From Pleomorphomonas sp. PLEO (GTDB lineage Bacteria > Pseudomonadota > Alphaproteobacteria > Rhizobiales > Pleomorphomonadaceae), in NCBI RefSeq assembly GCF_041320595.1, contig NZ_CP166625.1, positions 4,400,001-4,464,000 of the forward strand: a stretch of DNA of 64,000 bases, in the 5' to 3' direction. Below the pieces are notes generated by a model. It was not told where the DNA came from and made no database searches. It worked only from the letters and a program-made list of their open reading frames with translations. Every line of letters begins with the position of its first letter. The stretch's first letter is position 1. A program made the translations under genes and the position numbers. Positions 34,370-44,919 of this stretch are shown piece after piece.

Positions 34370-35800
34370 ATGAGGGAAGATGAAAGCGCCAAGGCGCCGG
34401 TGATCGTCTGGTTCCGCGAGGATCTGCGGCTCGCCGATCATCCGGCGCTCACGGTTGCAAATGCCTCCGGCCGGCCGGTGCTCTGCCTGTTCGTGCTCGA
34501 GGAAGGCACCGAACGAAGGCCGCTCGGCGCGGCCAGCCGCTGGTGGCTCGACAAGAGCCTTGCCGCTCTCGACAATGACCTTCGCAAGCTCGGCGGGCGT
34601 CTGATACTGCGGCGCGGCGATCCGCGCCCCATCTTGTCGGAGATTGCCGCAAGCGCCGGGGCCTCAGCGCTGCACTTCAACCGTCGCTACGATCGCGAAG
34701 GAAACGAGGTCGATGAGGGCGTCACGAAGGAGCTGCGGCAGCTAGGTGTCACCGTGTCGAGCTACTCGGCATGGCTGCTGTACGAACCGGGCACGATCCG
34801 AACGAAGACCGGCAGTGCTTTTCGCGTCTTCACACCATTTTGGAAAGCGCATCGGCCACATCTTGCGCCCCGCGCCGCGCTGTCTCGCCGACCCGAGTCG
34901 ATCTCCTTCTTCTTGGGCGATATTGCCTCCGAGCCACTTTCCTCCTTTGGCCTGCATCCCACACAGCCCGATTGGTCCGGCGGACTCGCGGCAAACTGGA
35001 CGCCGGGCGAAGCCGGTGCCAAAGAACGGCTTCTGACCTTCCTCGATAAGGGGCTCTCCCGCTACGCCTTGGAGCGGGACTACCCCTCGGCCGGCGCCTC
35101 GTCTTGCCTGTCGCCGCATCTGCGGTTCGGCGAGATCGCCGTGGCGCGCGTTGTCCACGAGGTGATGAAGGCGGAGGTTACCGGCTCGATTCCAACCGAC
35201 TCAGCCGAGAAGTTCCTTGCCGAAATCGGCTGGCGAGAATTCGCCTGGCACCTGCTGGCTGGCTTCCCCGACCTCGCAATCCGAAACTTCCAATCCGGTT
35301 TCGAGTCCTTCCACTGGCAGACGGACGCCAACGCTCTCAGGGCTTGGACCACAGGTCGCACGGGCTATCCGATCGTCGACGCCGGCATGCGCGAACTCTG
35401 GCAAACCGGTTTCATGCACAACCGCGTGCGAATGATCACCGCCTCCTTCCTCATCAAGCACTTGCTGATCGACTGGCGGCAGGGCGAACAATGGTTCTGG
35501 GACACGCTGGTCGACGCCGACCCGGCCGCCAATCCATTCGGTTGGCAGTGGGTGGCCGGCACCGGAGCCGATGCCGCGCCCTATTTCCGGATCTTCAACC
35601 CTATCGCTCAGGGCGCGAAGTTCGATCCAGGCGGCGACTATGTTCGCCGCTTCGTGCCGGAAATCGCCGCCCTGCCCGACAAGCTCCTGCACCAGCCATG
35701 GGAAGCGCCGCCGTTGTTGCGTCCGGCCTACCCACAGCCGATCGTCAATCACGAAGACGGACGAAAGCGTGCTCTCGCCGCCTTCGCGGCACGGCGATAA
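34370..35800 (+). CDS. phr: Deoxyribodipyrimidine photolyase, class I type
   Basis: Repairs cyclobutane pyrimidine dimers using blue light, FAD and an antenna cofactor. 476 residues from ATG 34370 (MREDESAKAPVIVWFREDLRLADHPAL in parts). N-terminal alpha/beta antenna domain to about 130; the FAD domain carries LSPHLRFGEIA, EIGWREFAWHLL, the Trp triad region RTGYPIVDAGMRELWQTGFMHNRVRM (in parts) and WQWVAGTGADAAPYFRIFNP. No sign of a cryptochrome tail. The frame extends upstream but without the family N-terminus. Confidence 0.94.
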   Translation: MREDESAKAPVIVWFREDLRLADHPALTVANASGRPVLCLFVLEEGTERRPLGAASRWWLDKSLAALDNDLRKLGGRLILRRGDPRPILSEIAASAGASALHFNRRYDREGNEVDEGVTKELRQLGVTVSSYSAWLLYEPGTIRTKTGSAFRVFTPFWKAHRPHLAPRAALSRRPESISFFLGDIASEPLSSFGLHPTQPDWSGGLAANWTPGEAGAKERLLTFLDKGLSRYALERDYPSAGASSCLSPHLRFGEIAVARVVHEVMKAEVTGSIPTDSAEKFLAEIGWREFAWHLLAGFPDLAIRNFQSGFESFHWQTDANALRAWTTGRTGYPIVDAGMRELWQTGFMHNRVRMITASFLIKHLLIDWRQGEQWFWDTLVDADPAANPFGWQWVAGTGADAAPYFRIFNPIAQGAKFDPGGDYVRRFVPEIAALPDKLLHQPWEAPPLLRPAYPQPIVNHEDGRKRALAAFAARR

Positions 35801-35876
35801 CCACCCAGGGGATCGGGTGCATTTCGTAAGGCACAGCGGGCGACAAAGCGCTTTGCCTGCGCTATAGACGGTATTC

Positions 35877-37025
35877 ATGTCGATGATCACAAGCACCTCC
35901 GCGCTCGCCGACGCCTGCGCCCACCTCGCCCGTTTCGACTTCGTTACCGTCGATACTGAATTCCTCCGGGAAAGCACCTTCTGGCCAAAGCTGTGCGTCG
36001 TGCAGCTTGCCAGCCCCGAACAGGTGTTCGTGGTCGATGCACTGGCGCCCGGTATTGACCTTGCCCCCTTCTTCGAACTGATGCGCAACGAAGCGGTGTT
36101 GAAGGTCTTCCATGCCGCCCGGCAGGACATCGAGATCGTCTGGCACCTCGGTGGATTCGTCCCGGTACCGCTGTTCGACACCCAGGTGGCGGCGATGGTC
36201 TGCGGCTTCGGTGATTCCATCTCCTATGACCAGCTGGTGGCGCGGATCACCGGCGTCGTACTCGACAAGTCGAACCGCTTCACCGACTGGTCGCGCCGGC
36301 CATTGAGCCAGGCTCAGGTTGACTACGCCGAGGCGGATGTCACCCATCTCCGCGACGTGTATCGCCATCTCGAGGACAGCCTCGCCCAGGCCGGTCGGTC
36401 CGACTGGGTCGACGAGGAAATGAAGGTGCTGACCTCCGAAAGCACCTACCATACCGATCCCGACGAGGCCTGGCAGCGCCTCAAGATGCGCGTCAAGAAG
36501 CCGCGCGAACTGATCATCCTGAAAGAAGTCGCCGCTTGGCGGGAACGCGAAGCGCAGAGCCGCGATGTGCCACGTTCACGTGTCATCAAGGACGACTGCA
36601 TCTATGAGGTGGCAACGCAGGCGCCGACAACGCCCGAGGCGCTCGGCCAGCTTCGCACCATTCCCAAGGGCTGGGAGCGCTCGCGTTCGGGCGAAGACAT
36701 TCTCGCCGCCGTGCGCCGCGCCCTCGAAACTCCCAAGGAAGATTGGCCGAAATTGCCGCGCCATCGTCAGGTCCCCGAGGGGACCGGCGCCGCCGTCGAC
36801 CTGATGAAGGTGCTCCTGAAGCTGGTGTCCGAGGCCGAGGGCGTCGCCGCCAAGGTGATCGCCACCACAGACGATCTTGAGGATATCGCCGTTTCCGACG
36901 AGGCGGACGTTCCGGCCATGCGCGGCTGGCGGCGGGAAATGTTCGGAGAACAGGCGCTCAAACTGAAGCGCGGCCATCTGGCCATTACCTTCGACGGCAA
37001 AAAGATCATCGCCATCGATCGGTGA
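35877..37025 (+). CDS. rnd: Ribonuclease D
   Basis: 3'-5' exoribonuclease for tRNA and small-RNA ends. 382 residues with DEDDy residues: VDTEFLRE (Exo I), [11 protein letters not shown] (Exo II), and [13 protein letters not shown] with the Exo III Tyr/Asp. A C-terminal HRDC domain (about 205-290) starts [19 protein letters not shown] 35877; a second ATG two codons in is equally possible. Its neighbour ppx converges, separated by a strong hairpin. The usual aspS neighbour is absent; phr precedes instead. Confidence 0.95.
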   Translation: MSMITSTSALADACAHLARFDFVTVDTEFLRESTFWPKLCVVQLASPEQVFVVDALAPGIDLAPFFELMRNEAVLKVFHAARQDIEIVWHLGGFVPVPLFDTQVAAMVCGFGDSISYDQLVARITGVVLDKSNRFTDWSRRPLSQAQVDYAEADVTHLRDVYRHLEDSLAQAGRSDWVDEEMKVLTSESTYHTDPDEAWQRLKMRVKKPRELIILKEVAAWREREAQSRDVPRSRVIKDDCIYEVATQAPTTPEALGQLRTIPKGWERSRSGEDILAAVRRALETPKEDWPKLPRHRQVPEGTGAAVDLMKVLLKLVSEAEGVAAKVIATTDDLEDIAVSDEADVPAMRGWRREMFGEQALKLKRGHLAITFDGKKIIAIDR

Positions 37026-37060
37026 TCCCGACACGTCCTATATTGCCTGCGCGGACAATC

Positions 37061-37110
37061 TCGAGAAGAAGCACTTCTGCAAGTGCCCCTTCTCGAAATG
37101 TCTTTTATTT
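37061..37110 (+). terminator. Terminator after rnd
   Basis: 16-base arms TCGAGAAG-AA-GCACTT and AAGTGC-CC-CTTCTCGA (37061-37076, 37081-37096) with one 2-base internal mismatch and loop CTGC, then a T-rich TCTTTTATTT at 37101-37110. Sits between convergent rnd and ppx. Confidence 0.75.
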
Positions 37111-37112
37111 GC

Positions 37113-38669
37113 CTACCCCGTGACGCGGATCACGCCGTCCTTGAAGCCGCCGACCTTCGCGAGCTGAACAAGGCGCTTCAGGAGGCGGTCGCCCGAGAGA
37201 TCGCCGAGTTCGCCCGGCAGATTGAGGATCAACTGATCGCCCTCCATCGAAAGCCGGATACGCGGCAACACACCGGGCATCGAGGCGCTGACGAGATAGG
37301 CGACGCGCAGTACCGCGCCCAGTGTCCGCGCCCGTTCCTTGAGGCGGGTCGATGCCAGTTCGCGGATGCGCGGGGACACCGCGTCATCAAGCAGGCCGAC
37401 ATGCCGATAGAACACGGCGAGCGCCAGATAGGCTCTCCCCGGGTGGTCGATGCCGACGAAGGAGGCGTTGGAGAGGATGCCTAGGCTTTGCTCGCCGCGA
37501 TAGTCGGGATGGGCGCGCCAACCGATATCCGAGACGAGACAGGCCGCTGTCCGCATGCGTTTCTCATCCTCGGTTTCATCGATACCGAGCAGCAAGAAGG
37601 CGGCATCCGACCAGGCGACCAGTTCCTTGGCGTGACGCGGCGAGCGAGAGCGCACCCAGTTGAGTTCCGACGCTGCCTCGATCAGGGGATCCTTGGAACG
37701 CTCCTCACTTGAGAGACGCTCGTAAAGATACCCCTCGCGAACACCGAGCGCCGAAATCACCACATGCGATGGGCGGATGGCCCGGATGACCTGCTCAAGG
37801 ACCAGCGCGCCGTAAGGCAGCAAACCCCGGCGAGAACGGGAGACCACTTCGATCCGGTCGACACTTTCAGGATCGCGTCGGGCGACAACCCGGGCGAACT
37901 CCAGCGCTTCCTCGGCTCGGATGGAGTAGTTATGCATGACATGCAGCGGGTAGCCGGTCTCGTACATGTGCAGAAGGGCGAGCGAGCGCCAGGTGCCGCC
38001 CACCGCGAAGAAAGGCAGCCCGGCGCAAGGCATCTGCACGGCGGCAGGTTCCAGCGCGTCGGCAACGATTTTTTCGGCCTTGCGGATAGAGCCTTCGGAA
38101 GCCTCCAACAGACGTATGCCACCGAGCGGATAGGTGCGCCCGGTACCGACCATATCATTCTCGATGCGGATCAGCTCGAGGCTGCCACCGCCGAGATCAC
38201 CAACGATGCCCGCGGGACGATTCATCCCGGACATGACGCCGAGCGCGGACAACCGCGCTTCGTCGGCACCCGACAAAAGGTTGACCTCGACGCCGCAGAT
38301 CTGTTCGACGGCCTGCAAAAACTCGGGTCCGTTGGTCGCATCGCGAGCAGCGGCCGTGGCCAAGATATAGAGCTCCACCGAGCCACTCTGCTCGGCGAGG
38401 AGCCTGAAGCGGCGAATGGCGGCAAGTGCCTGGTTCACCGATTCCGGGTTCATCCGTCCAGTCGCAGCCAGCCCCTTACCGAGGCCGGCCAGCATCTTTT
38501 CGTTGAACAGCATGGTGGGCGCCCGCGAGAGGCGCTCATAGACAACAAGTCGAACAGAGTTGGAGCCGATGTCGATGACCGACACGGGGCCATAACCGGG
38601 CAACCGCCCGGGAGCTTCACACCGGCAGGTACTTTTCGTTCCGTCCGGCAATAGACTTGGGTGCATCGT
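37113..38669 (-). CDS. ppx: Exopolyphosphatase (Ppx/GppA family)
   Basis: Releases phosphate from polyphosphate ends. About 518 residues from ATG 38669; the start is uncertain because the gene overlaps the ppk end by 53 bases and a GTG at 38585 would begin right at [17 protein letters not shown]. Motifs: [13 protein letters not shown] phosphate loop, [28 protein letters not shown], and the C-terminal HD-like module with [18 protein letters not shown] (in parts). Same strand as ppk; the pair sets polyphosphate level. Confidence 0.92.
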   Translation of the reverse strand, partial: TMHPSLLPDGTKSTCRCEAPGRLPGYGPVSVIDIGSNSVRLVVYERLSRAPTMLFNEKMLAGLGKGLAATGRMNPESVNQALAAIRRFRLLAEQSGSVELYILATAAARDATNGPEFLQAVEQICGVEVNLLSGADEARLSALGVMSGMNRPAGIVGDLGGGSLELIRIENDMVGTGRTYPLGGIRLLEASEGSIRKAEKIVADALEPAAVQMPCAGLPFFAVGGTWRSLALLHMYETGYPLHVMHNYSIRAEEALEFARVVARRDPESVDRIEVVSRSRRGLLPYGALVLEQVIRAIRPSHVVISALGVREGYLYERLSSEERSKDPLIEAASELNWVRSRSPRHAKELVAWSDAAFLLLGIDETEDEKRMRTAACLVSDIGWRAHPDYRGEQSLGILSNASFVGIDHPGRAYLALAVFYRHVGLLDDAVSPRIRELASTRLKERARTLGAVLRVAYLVSASMPGVLPRIRLSMEGDQLILNLPGELGDLSGDRLLKRLVQLAKVGGFKDGVIRVTG

Positions 38670-40830
38670 TTTCAAGCGAGTGTCCACGTCCCGATAATGA
38701 TGGGTGGGTCATGAAATAGCGGTGCGCGTTGAAAGGCTCTTCGCCTGGCTCCGGCACAATGCGTTCGTGGCCTCCGTCGGGCAGCAGGCGCCAGCTCTGC
38801 TGGTTGTCGCGAAGGTTAGCCACCATGATCTGATCGACAGCCTGGGCGTGCACGGTCTCCGTGGTTAGTGGCACCAGCACCTCGACACGGCGGTCGAGGT
38901 TGCGCGGCATCATGTCGGCAGAGCCGATGTAAACCGTGGCGCGGGGATTGGGCAATGGCTGACCGTTGCCGAAACAGAAGATGCGGCTGTGCTCGAGGAA
39001 GCGGCCGACAATCGACTTCACTCGAATGTTCTCGGAAAAGCCGGGAATCTGCGGCCTGAGGCAGCAAATGCCACGCACCACGAGATCGATCGACACACCG
39101 GCCTGGCTCGCCTCGTAGAGGGCGTCGATGATGTCCGCATCGACGAGCGAGTTCATCTTCATCCAGATCTGGCTGGTGCGGCCGGCCCGCGCATGCTCGA
39201 TCTCCCGACCGATGCAGTCGATGATCGTCTTCCTCAACGTCAGCGGGCTCATCGCCAGAGCGTTGAGCGACTGCGGCTCAGCATAGCCGGTGATGAAGTT
39301 GAAGATGCGCGCCACGTCCTGGGCGATGGTCTTGTTGGCGGTGAAATAGCTGAGGTCGGTGTAGATCCTGGCCGTGATCGGATGATAATTGCCGGTACCG
39401 AGATGACAGTAGGTGGTAAGTTGCTGTCCCTCTCGGCGCACCACCAGAGACATTTTGGCGTGGGTCTTCAGCTCGAAGAAGCCGAACACCACCTGCACAC
39501 CGGCTCGTTCCAGGTCGCGGGCCCAACGGATGTTGGCCTCCTCGTCGAAGCGTGCCTTGAGTTCGACCAGCGCTGTCACTGACTTGCCCGCGTCGGCCGC
39601 CTCGATCAGCGCGCGAACGATCGGGCTGTCGTTGGACGTGCGGTAGAGCGTCTGTTTGATGGCGATCACCTCGGGATCGGCCGCCGCCTGCCGTAGGAAC
39701 TGCACCACCACGTCGAACGACTCATAGGGGTGGTGAACGATCAGATCCTTCTGGCGGATGGCCGCGAAGGCGTCACCGGCATGTTCGCGAATGCGTTCGG
39801 GATAACGCGGCGCATAAGGCTCGAACTTGAGATCCGGCCGATCGAGGCCGACGAGCTGGCTGAGATCGTTGAGGGCGAGCAACTCGTCGAGGAGCTGAAC
39901 CTCATCGGGCATGCAGCCGACCGACTCGGTCACCAGTTGACGTAGCGCCACCGGGGTCGAGCGCTCAAACTCGGCGCGGATGACGAGTCCCTTGCGGCGA
40001 CGTTTCAGGGCGCTTTCGAACAGGCGAACCAGATCCTCGGCCTCTTCCTCCACTTCGAGATCGCTATCGCGCAGAATGCGGAAGCTGCCCTGCCCGCGCA
40101 CCGTATAGCCGGGGAACAGACGGCCGATGAACATGGTCACCACCTGCTCCAACAAGATGAAGCGGGCCACACCCGGATGGGACGTGTCATCGGGCAGACG
40201 AACGAAGCGATCGATCTTGGCGGCCATGCGGATGAGAGCCACCATGCTCTCGTTGCCACGCACCCTGACGAGATCAAGAACGATTGAGAAGCCGAGGTTG
40301 GGGATGAAAGGAAAAGGATGCGCCGGGTCGACGGCCAGCGGCGTCAGCACGGGGAAGACCGATGACAGGAAATAATCCTCGAGCCAGACCTCGTCGCCCG
40401 CCTTGAGCTTGTTGGGATCGACGAGGACGATGCCGGCCTTCTCGATCTCAGTACGAAGCTTGCGCCAGCGCGCCTGCTGCGCGTCGGCCAGCCGAGAGGC
40501 GGCTTCGGAAATCACTGTCATCTGCTCGGATGGCGTCAGCCCGTCGTCGGACCGGGTGGTAACGCGTTCGCGTACCTGCCCCTTGATGCCGGCAAAGCGC
40601 ACCATGAAGAATTCGTCGAGATTGCTTGCCGAGATCGACAGGAAGCGCAGCCGCTCCAACAGAGGGTGGCTGGCGTTCTCGGACTCCTCAAGTACGCGGC
40701 GATTGAACCCCAACCAGGAGATTTCACGATTGATGAACCGCTCGGGCGATTCCATGGTCATCAACGGCGTTGTATCGGCTTTAGCCTCTATCGTATCGCT
40801 CACGGTTGCATCCGTTTCGCTCATCTCCAC
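38617..40830 (-). CDS. ppk: Polyphosphate kinase 1
   Basis: Membrane-associated enzyme that polymerises phosphate from ATP. 737 residues; the N-domain starts [18 protein letters not shown], the phosphorylated His lies in [17 protein letters not shown], the second PLD-like His in [13 protein letters not shown], and [18 protein letters not shown] is the family signature. Acidic N-terminal extension of about 25 residues before the first conserved helix. Followed by ppx with overlap and preceded by hdaA, the order seen in Hyphomicrobiales. A single CTGTCAC heptamer lies upstream but is not a full Pho box. Confidence 0.97.
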   Translation of the reverse strand: MEMSETDATVSDTIEAKADTTPLMTMESPERFINREISWLGFNRRVLEESENASHPLLERLRFLSISASNLDEFFMVRFAGIKGQVRERVTTRSDDGLTPSEQMTVISEAASRLADAQQARWRKLRTEIEKAGIVLVDPNKLKAGDEVWLEDYFLSSVFPVLTPLAVDPAHPFPFIPNLGFSIVLDLVRVRGNESMVALIRMAAKIDRFVRLPDDTSHPGVARFILLEQVVTMFIGRLFPGYTVRGQGSFRILRDSDLEVEEEAEDLVRLFESALKRRRKGLVIRAEFERSTPVALRQLVTESVGCMPDEVQLLDELLALNDLSQLVGLDRPDLKFEPYAPRYPERIREHAGDAFAAIRQKDLIVHHPYESFDVVVQFLRQAAADPEVIAIKQTLYRTSNDSPIVRALIEAADAGKSVTALVELKARFDEEANIRWARDLERAGVQVVFGFFELKTHAKMSLVVRREGQQLTTYCHLGTGNYHPITARIYTDLSYFTANKTIAQDVARIFNFITGYAEPQSLNALAMSPLTLRKTIIDCIGREIEHARAGRTSQIWMKMNSLVDADIIDALYEASQAGVSIDLVVRGICCLRPQIPGFSENIRVKSIVGRFLEHSRIFCFGNGQPLPNPRATVYIGSADMMPRNLDRRVEVLVPLTTETVHAQAVDQIMVANLRDNQQSWRLLPDGGHERIVPEPGEEPFNAHRYFMTHPSLSGRGHSLENDAPKSIAGRNEKYLPV

Positions 40831-40990
40831 GACCTCACGCTCGCGGGGCTGGTAAGCCCAGGCTCCAGGCAGGACCGGCCGCTTGCGGTCAGTCTAGCTT
40901 ACGGACCAAATCCATGCACGAGCTATGTGACAGTTTGTCTACGGCTTCCGATTCAGGCGACAATCTCTTCGTCGGCTTCCCATTTCGGGA

Positions 40991-41671
40991 TCAACTTTCG
41001 CTTTCCGGCGCCAGCACCTCGGCAGCGATCGCCCGGGTGATGCGCCGGCCGCGGGCGAGCGATTCGCGATCAAGCGCATCGACAAGCGCGCAGGCGGCGG
41101 CGCACGACCGCTCCATGCGGAGCAGGATATAGTCGAGCACGCCGGCGTCGATGGCGAGCTGGCGATCGGCCAGAAGCTTGATCATGACCTTTTCGAGAAG
41201 CTCATCGTCGGGAGGGCCGAGGAAGGCCGGTTGAGCCGCCCGCAGTCGTGAAAGGAGGTCGGCAAGCGTCACGCCCCAGACCGATGGCACGGAATGAGCG
41301 GTGATCAGCACTGAGGCGCCACGTCCCCGTGCCGCATTGAGCAAGTGGAATAGCGCCTTCTCGTTCAGGCCGGGATCGTCGGCATCTTCCACCGCGACAG
41401 CGCCGGTCCCGACAAGCGCGGTTGGATCGGTGGAGGATAGGTTGGCCGCCGCGACGACGGCGGCTCGGCTCTTCGCCGCCCAAATGTTGACGAGATGCGT
41501 CTTGCCCGAGCCGTTCGGACCGATCAGCAGCACCACCGACGCCGGCCAATCGGGCCACGCATCGATAAAGGCCGCCGCCTCCCGGTTACCCTCTCCAACC
41601 AGGAAGTCCTCCCGGTTCATCGCAGCCTGATGTGGCATGGCAAGCGGCAACTGTCGCGGTTTCATGCTCAT
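40991..41671 (-). CDS. hdaA: HdaA, DnaA-related regulatory inactivator
   Basis: Promotes hydrolysis of DnaA-bound ATP with the sliding clamp, preventing over-initiation. 226 residues; N-terminal QLPLAMPHQAAMNREDFLVGEGN carries the QL-PL clamp-binding-like motif of HdaA (given in parts). Walker A GPNGSGKTH, an acidic VAVEDADDPGLNE for Walker B, and sensor segments LLSRLRAAQP and LLADRQLAIDAGVLDYIL. No DNA-binding domain IV, which separates it from DnaA. Overlaps the permease end by 4 bases. Confidence 0.9.
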   Translation of the reverse strand: MSMKPRQLPLAMPHQAAMNREDFLVGEGNREAAAFIDAWPDWPASVVLLIGPNGSGKTHLVNIWAAKSRAAVVAAANLSSTDPTALVGTGAVAVEDADDPGLNEKALFHLLNAARGRGASVLITAHSVPSVWGVTLADLLSRLRAAQPAFLGPPDDELLEKVMIKLLADRQLAIDAGVLDYILLRMERSCAAACALVDALDRESLARGRRITRAIAAEVLAPESES

Positions 41672-42789
41672 GGGGCGGAATCCTCGGGTGAAACAACCAT
41701 CGTGCCTGTCGCGGGATCAGCGGCTCTGCCTGGATCGAGGCTGTAGAAAGGACTCTGGCGATACTTGGCAAAGGCGAAGCGGACCAGGACTGCCACCGAG
41801 GCCGCCGCCGGCACTGCGACCAAAAGACCGACAAAGCCGAACAGCGTGCCAAAGGCAAACAGGGCGAACATCAACCAGACCGGATGCAGCCCGATCGACG
41901 AGCCAATCAACTTGGGCTGGAGAATGTTGCCCTCGATAAACTGACCGACGGCGAAGATGCCGATGATGACGGAGATCCACGTCCAGTCCGGCCAGAACTG
42001 GTAGAGCGCCACGCCGATGGCGAGGCCACCGCCGACAATCGACCCCAGATAGGGGATGAAGCTGATGAGGCCAGCAAGCAGACCAATCAACAGGCCGAAG
42101 GACAGACCGGCAATCGACAGCGAAACAGCGTAAAATAGCCCGAGCAGCGCCGACACCGACACCTGCCCGCGCACGAAATTGGCAACGCCGATGTTCATGT
42201 CGCGCGCCAGCGCCCGGATGGTCTCCCGATGATGACGCGGCAGGTTGTCGTCAATGGTCGCGACCATACGATCCCAGTCGAGAAGCATGTAAAAAGCAAC
42301 GACAGGGGTAACCACCAGCAATGAAATGACCGAGATCAACGTCTGGCCGCCATTCCATACCGACGAAATGAGCGTTGTCATGATGGTCGAACCATCGCTG
42401 AACAGCGCGCCGAGCGAACCGCGGATGTCGGTCGCCGAGATGCGGAGCGCTTTAAACAGGCGGGTTCCGGCCTCATGACTCAGCCAGCGCTGGGCGGCAT
42501 CGAGATAGGCAGGCATATTGGCGATCAGGCCCTGGAGCTGGCTGCCCAGCACCGGCACGATGATCATCAGCGCCAACAGCGCCAATAGAACGAAGACAAT
42601 AAGGATCAACGCCGTGGCCAGCGCCCGCGAAAGGCCAAGCCGCTCGAGGCGATCTGCCACCGGATCGAGCAGGTAGGCGAGTGCCATGCCGGCAACGAAG
42701 GGCAGCAGGATCGAAGAGAAGACATAAAGCAGCAAGCCGAAGGCCAGCGCCGCGCCAGTCCAGAAGAGAACGGTATTCCTTAGTTTCAC
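41668..42789 (-). CDS. AI-2E/PerM-family permease
   Basis: 373 residues with about eight membrane helices. Conserved PerM features: LAYLLDPVADRLERLGLSRALATALI (in parts), the region around LISVISLLVVTPVVAFYMLLDWDRM, and PYLGSIVGGGLAIGVALYQF. Members act as secondary transporters, some as sodium or proton exchangers; substrate unproven here. It overlaps hdaA by 4 bases and follows the CDP-alcohol transferase by 9 bases, so these three are one unit. Confidence 0.9.
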   Translation of the reverse strand: MKLRNTVLFWTGAALAFGLLLYVFSSILLPFVAGMALAYLLDPVADRLERLGLSRALATALILIVFVLLALLALMIIVPVLGSQLQGLIANMPAYLDAAQRWLSHEAGTRLFKALRISATDIRGSLGALFSDGSTIMTTLISSVWNGGQTLISVISLLVVTPVVAFYMLLDWDRMVATIDDNLPRHHRETIRALARDMNIGVANFVRGQVSVSALLGLFYAVSLSIAGLSFGLLIGLLAGLISFIPYLGSIVGGGLAIGVALYQFWPDWTWISVIIGIFAVGQFIEGNILQPKLIGSSIGLHPVWLMFALFAFGTLFGFVGLLVAVPAAASVAVLVRFAFAKYRQSPFYSLDPGRAADPATGTMVVSPEDSAP

Positions 42790-42798
42790 GCGCTGTCC

Positions 42799-43338
42799 TT
42801 ACCCTTGCATGAACGCAAGCCAGCCCCTGACGTAGGCGGCGGCGGAGACCAGGGTCAAGGCCGCCACGACCCAACCCATGATATCCACAAGCGACCCTAA
42901 CTGCCATGCCAGACCAAGATCACCCAACAACAGGGCGGCGTAAAGAATCTGGGCCACCGTGTTGGCCTTGGAAATCAGCAGCGGCACGATCGGCACCGGC
43001 TTCGACGCCAGCCAGGAGACGATGACGCCACCGACGATCAGCACATCACGGCTGACCACCAGCACGGTGAGCCACATCGGCGCATGTCCAGTGGCTGCCA
43101 ACACCACGAAGATCGAGACCAGCAGCGCTTTGTCGGCCACCGGATCGAGCAGGCGGCCAAGTTCGCTCGCCTGTCCCGGCACGTGGCGGGCAATGGCGCC
43201 ATCGACGCCGTCGGAGATGCCGGCAATCACGAAGACGGCGAAAGCATAGCCGAAATCACCATCAAGCAGCAGCAGGACCACCACGGGAACGGCAATCAGG
43301 CGGGCCAGCGTGATAAGGTTGGGTATGGTCAATGGCAT
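42799..43338 (-). CDS. CDP-alcohol phosphatidyltransferase family protein
   Basis: Integral membrane phospholipid enzyme, 179 residues from ATG 43338 (MPLTIPNLITLARL), the standard N-terminus; the 5' extension is discarded. The motif D-G-x2-D-G-A-R-A-R-x8-G-x3-D-x3-D appears as SDGVDGAIARHVPGQASELGRLLDPVADK (in parts), with all Asp present. Most likely PgsA or a cardiolipin-synthase relative; the exact alcohol cannot be told. Divergent from purM; first gene of the run leading to the permease and hdaA. Confidence 0.88.
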   Translation of the reverse strand: MPLTIPNLITLARLIAVPVVVLLLLDGDFGYAFAVFVIAGISDGVDGAIARHVPGQASELGRLLDPVADKALLVSIFVVLAATGHAPMWLTVLVVSRDVLIVGGVIVSWLASKPVPIVPLLISKANTVAQILYAALLLGDLGLAWQLGSLVDIMGWVVAALTLVSAAAYVRGWLAFMQG

Positions 43339-43629
43339 CCCCGGCGGAAGGTCGTCCGAAGCGTTCGCCGAACCGACCCGAACGTTAAATCGGCAAGACA
43401 ACGCCGCTCGTCATCTGCCTGAGCATCCGCCTTTCGAGCAGGCCGGCCGGACTTAACCGGCGGATGCGTTGGATCATTTGAGCATCGCCGGCGTGGTTTC
43501 CAAGACCGACCTCCGGCCATATCAGCGGTTTTCCGGCACGAGAGGCGGGAAAGGCGCAGATTGGACTTGTCATTTTCCCTCGTTTCGGCTTCTTGCCGGA
43601 TATCCATTGTAGCGGAGGCGCGAGGCTCC

Positions 43630-44694
43630 ATGAACGGCAAGAACGGGCTCACCTATCGCGACGCCGGCGTCGACATCGACGCTGGAAACGCGCTCGTCGA
43701 TCGCATCAAGCCTTTGGTCAAGGCGACACGGCGGATCGGGGCCGATGCCGATATCGGCGGCTTCGGCGGCCTGTTCGATCTCGCCGCCTGCAAATTTCGT
43801 GATCCTGTCCTGGTGGCGGCCAACGACGGCGTCGGTACCAAGCTTGCCGTGGCGATCGAGGCGGGCATCCACGGTTTCGTTGGCATCGACCTTGTTGCGA
43901 TGAGCGTCAACGATCTGGTGGTCCAAGGCGCGGAGCCGCTGTTCTTCCTCGACTATTTCGCAACAGGGCGTCTTTCCGTCGATACTGCCACCGAGGTGGT
44001 TGCCGGCATTGCCGAAGGCTGCAAGATGGCCGGTTGCGCGTTGATCGGTGGTGAAACTGCCGAAATGCCCGGCATGTACAAGGACGGCGACTATGACCTC
44101 GCCGGCTTCGCCGTCGGCGCGGTCGAGCGGGACAGTGTTTTGCCACGTGACACCGTGCGGGCCGGCGATGTCATCCTCGGCATCGCCTCCTCGGGCGTTC
44201 ATTCCAACGGTTTTTCGCTGGTGCGCAAGATCGTCGAGCGGTCTGGGCTTTCCTATTCTGCCCCATCGCCCTTCTCGGCGGATGAGACGCTTGGCGAGGC
44301 GCTGACCGTGCCGACCCGCATCTATGTGAAACCGGTCCTCGCCGCCCAGAAGGAAACGGGCGCCATCAAGGCACTCGCTCACATCACCGGCGGCGGCTTC
44401 GTCGACAACATCCCACGCGTGCTGCCTGCCGGTCTGTCGGCGCGCGTCGATCTTTCGGCCGTCGAAATGCCGAAGGTATTCGGCTGGCTGGCCAAAATTG
44501 GCGGGCTCGATCAGGCGGAACTGGTGCGCACCTTCAACTGCGGCATCGGCATGATCGCGGTGGTGGCGCCCGATGACGTTGACCGCGTTACCGCCGCGCT
44601 GTCGTCGGCTGGCGAGAAAGTCGTCCGCTTCGGTGAGATGGTCGCCGACCCCGAGGGACCGCGCACGTTGTTCGAGGGTGCATTGGAGCTTTGA
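43630..44694 (+). CDS. purM: Phosphoribosylformylglycinamidine cyclo-ligase
   Basis: AIR synthetase, step 5 of purine synthesis. 354 residues from ATG 43630 ([20 protein letters not shown]), the family start. Motifs: [27 protein letters not shown] (in parts), [29 protein letters not shown] (in parts), [11 protein letters not shown], and [16 protein letters not shown]. Upstream frame is open but not family-like. purN follows on the same strand after a 225-base gap filled by repeats. Confidence 0.97.
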   Translation: MNGKNGLTYRDAGVDIDAGNALVDRIKPLVKATRRIGADADIGGFGGLFDLAACKFRDPVLVAANDGVGTKLAVAIEAGIHGFVGIDLVAMSVNDLVVQGAEPLFFLDYFATGRLSVDTATEVVAGIAEGCKMAGCALIGGETAEMPGMYKDGDYDLAGFAVGAVERDSVLPRDTVRAGDVILGIASSGVHSNGFSLVRKIVERSGLSYSAPSPFSADETLGEALTVPTRIYVKPVLAAQKETGAIKALAHITGGGFVDNIPRVLPAGLSARVDLSAVEMPKVFGWLAKIGGLDQAELVRTFNCGIGMIAVVAPDDVDRVTAALSSAGEKVVRFGEMVADPEGPRTLFEGALEL

Positions 44695-44738
44695 AGGACG
44701 AGAGCGACGTGCGTTCCGACGAACGCAAATCGTTGCTC

Positions 44739-44780
44739 TAGAGCCTATCCGGCGAACTCAGGTTCGCCGGATAGGCTCTA
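44739..44780. repeat. 19-bp perfect inverted repeat
   Basis: Arms at 44739-44757 and 44762-44780 (TAGAGCCTATCCGGCGAAC and its complement) with loop TCAG. It starts 44 bases after purM. No T run, but such a stem could end or stabilise the purM message. The AGAGCCTATCC end is shared with palindromic elements remembered from other Hyphomicrobiales genomes. Confidence 0.8.
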
Positions 44781-44784
44781 TCTC

Positions 44785-44907
44785 CTTGTTAAGACGCAAT
44801 TCCGTACGCAAAACCGGTGTCCACTTTTGCTGGAATTGCTCTAGTTCTTTGTTGTCGCGTTGCTTTTTGCGGGAAACCGATTCCCACTTTCCCGCACAAT
44901 GCTCGAG
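44785..44907. repeat. Two tandem copies of a Hyphomicrobiales-type intergenic repeat
   Basis: Copy 1 (44785-44844) contains ACGCAAAACCGGTGTCCACT then TGCTGGAATTGCTCTAG. Copy 2 (44845-44907) contains GCGGGAAACCGATTCCCACT then TTCCCGCACAATGCTCGAG. Both follow the frame TTTGT-TCGCG/AGACGC ... AAACCG-x-TxCCCAC-TTT ... AATGCTC. This resembles RIME/Bru-RS-like elements as recalled. Left edge approximate. Confidence 0.6.
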
Positions 44908-44919
44908 TAGGGACGGGTG

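Noticed and set aside
40927-40933. Single CTGTCAC heptamer (minus strand) upstream of ppk
   Set aside because: Only one Pho-box heptamer. No second copy at the 11-base period, so a PhoB site is not supported.
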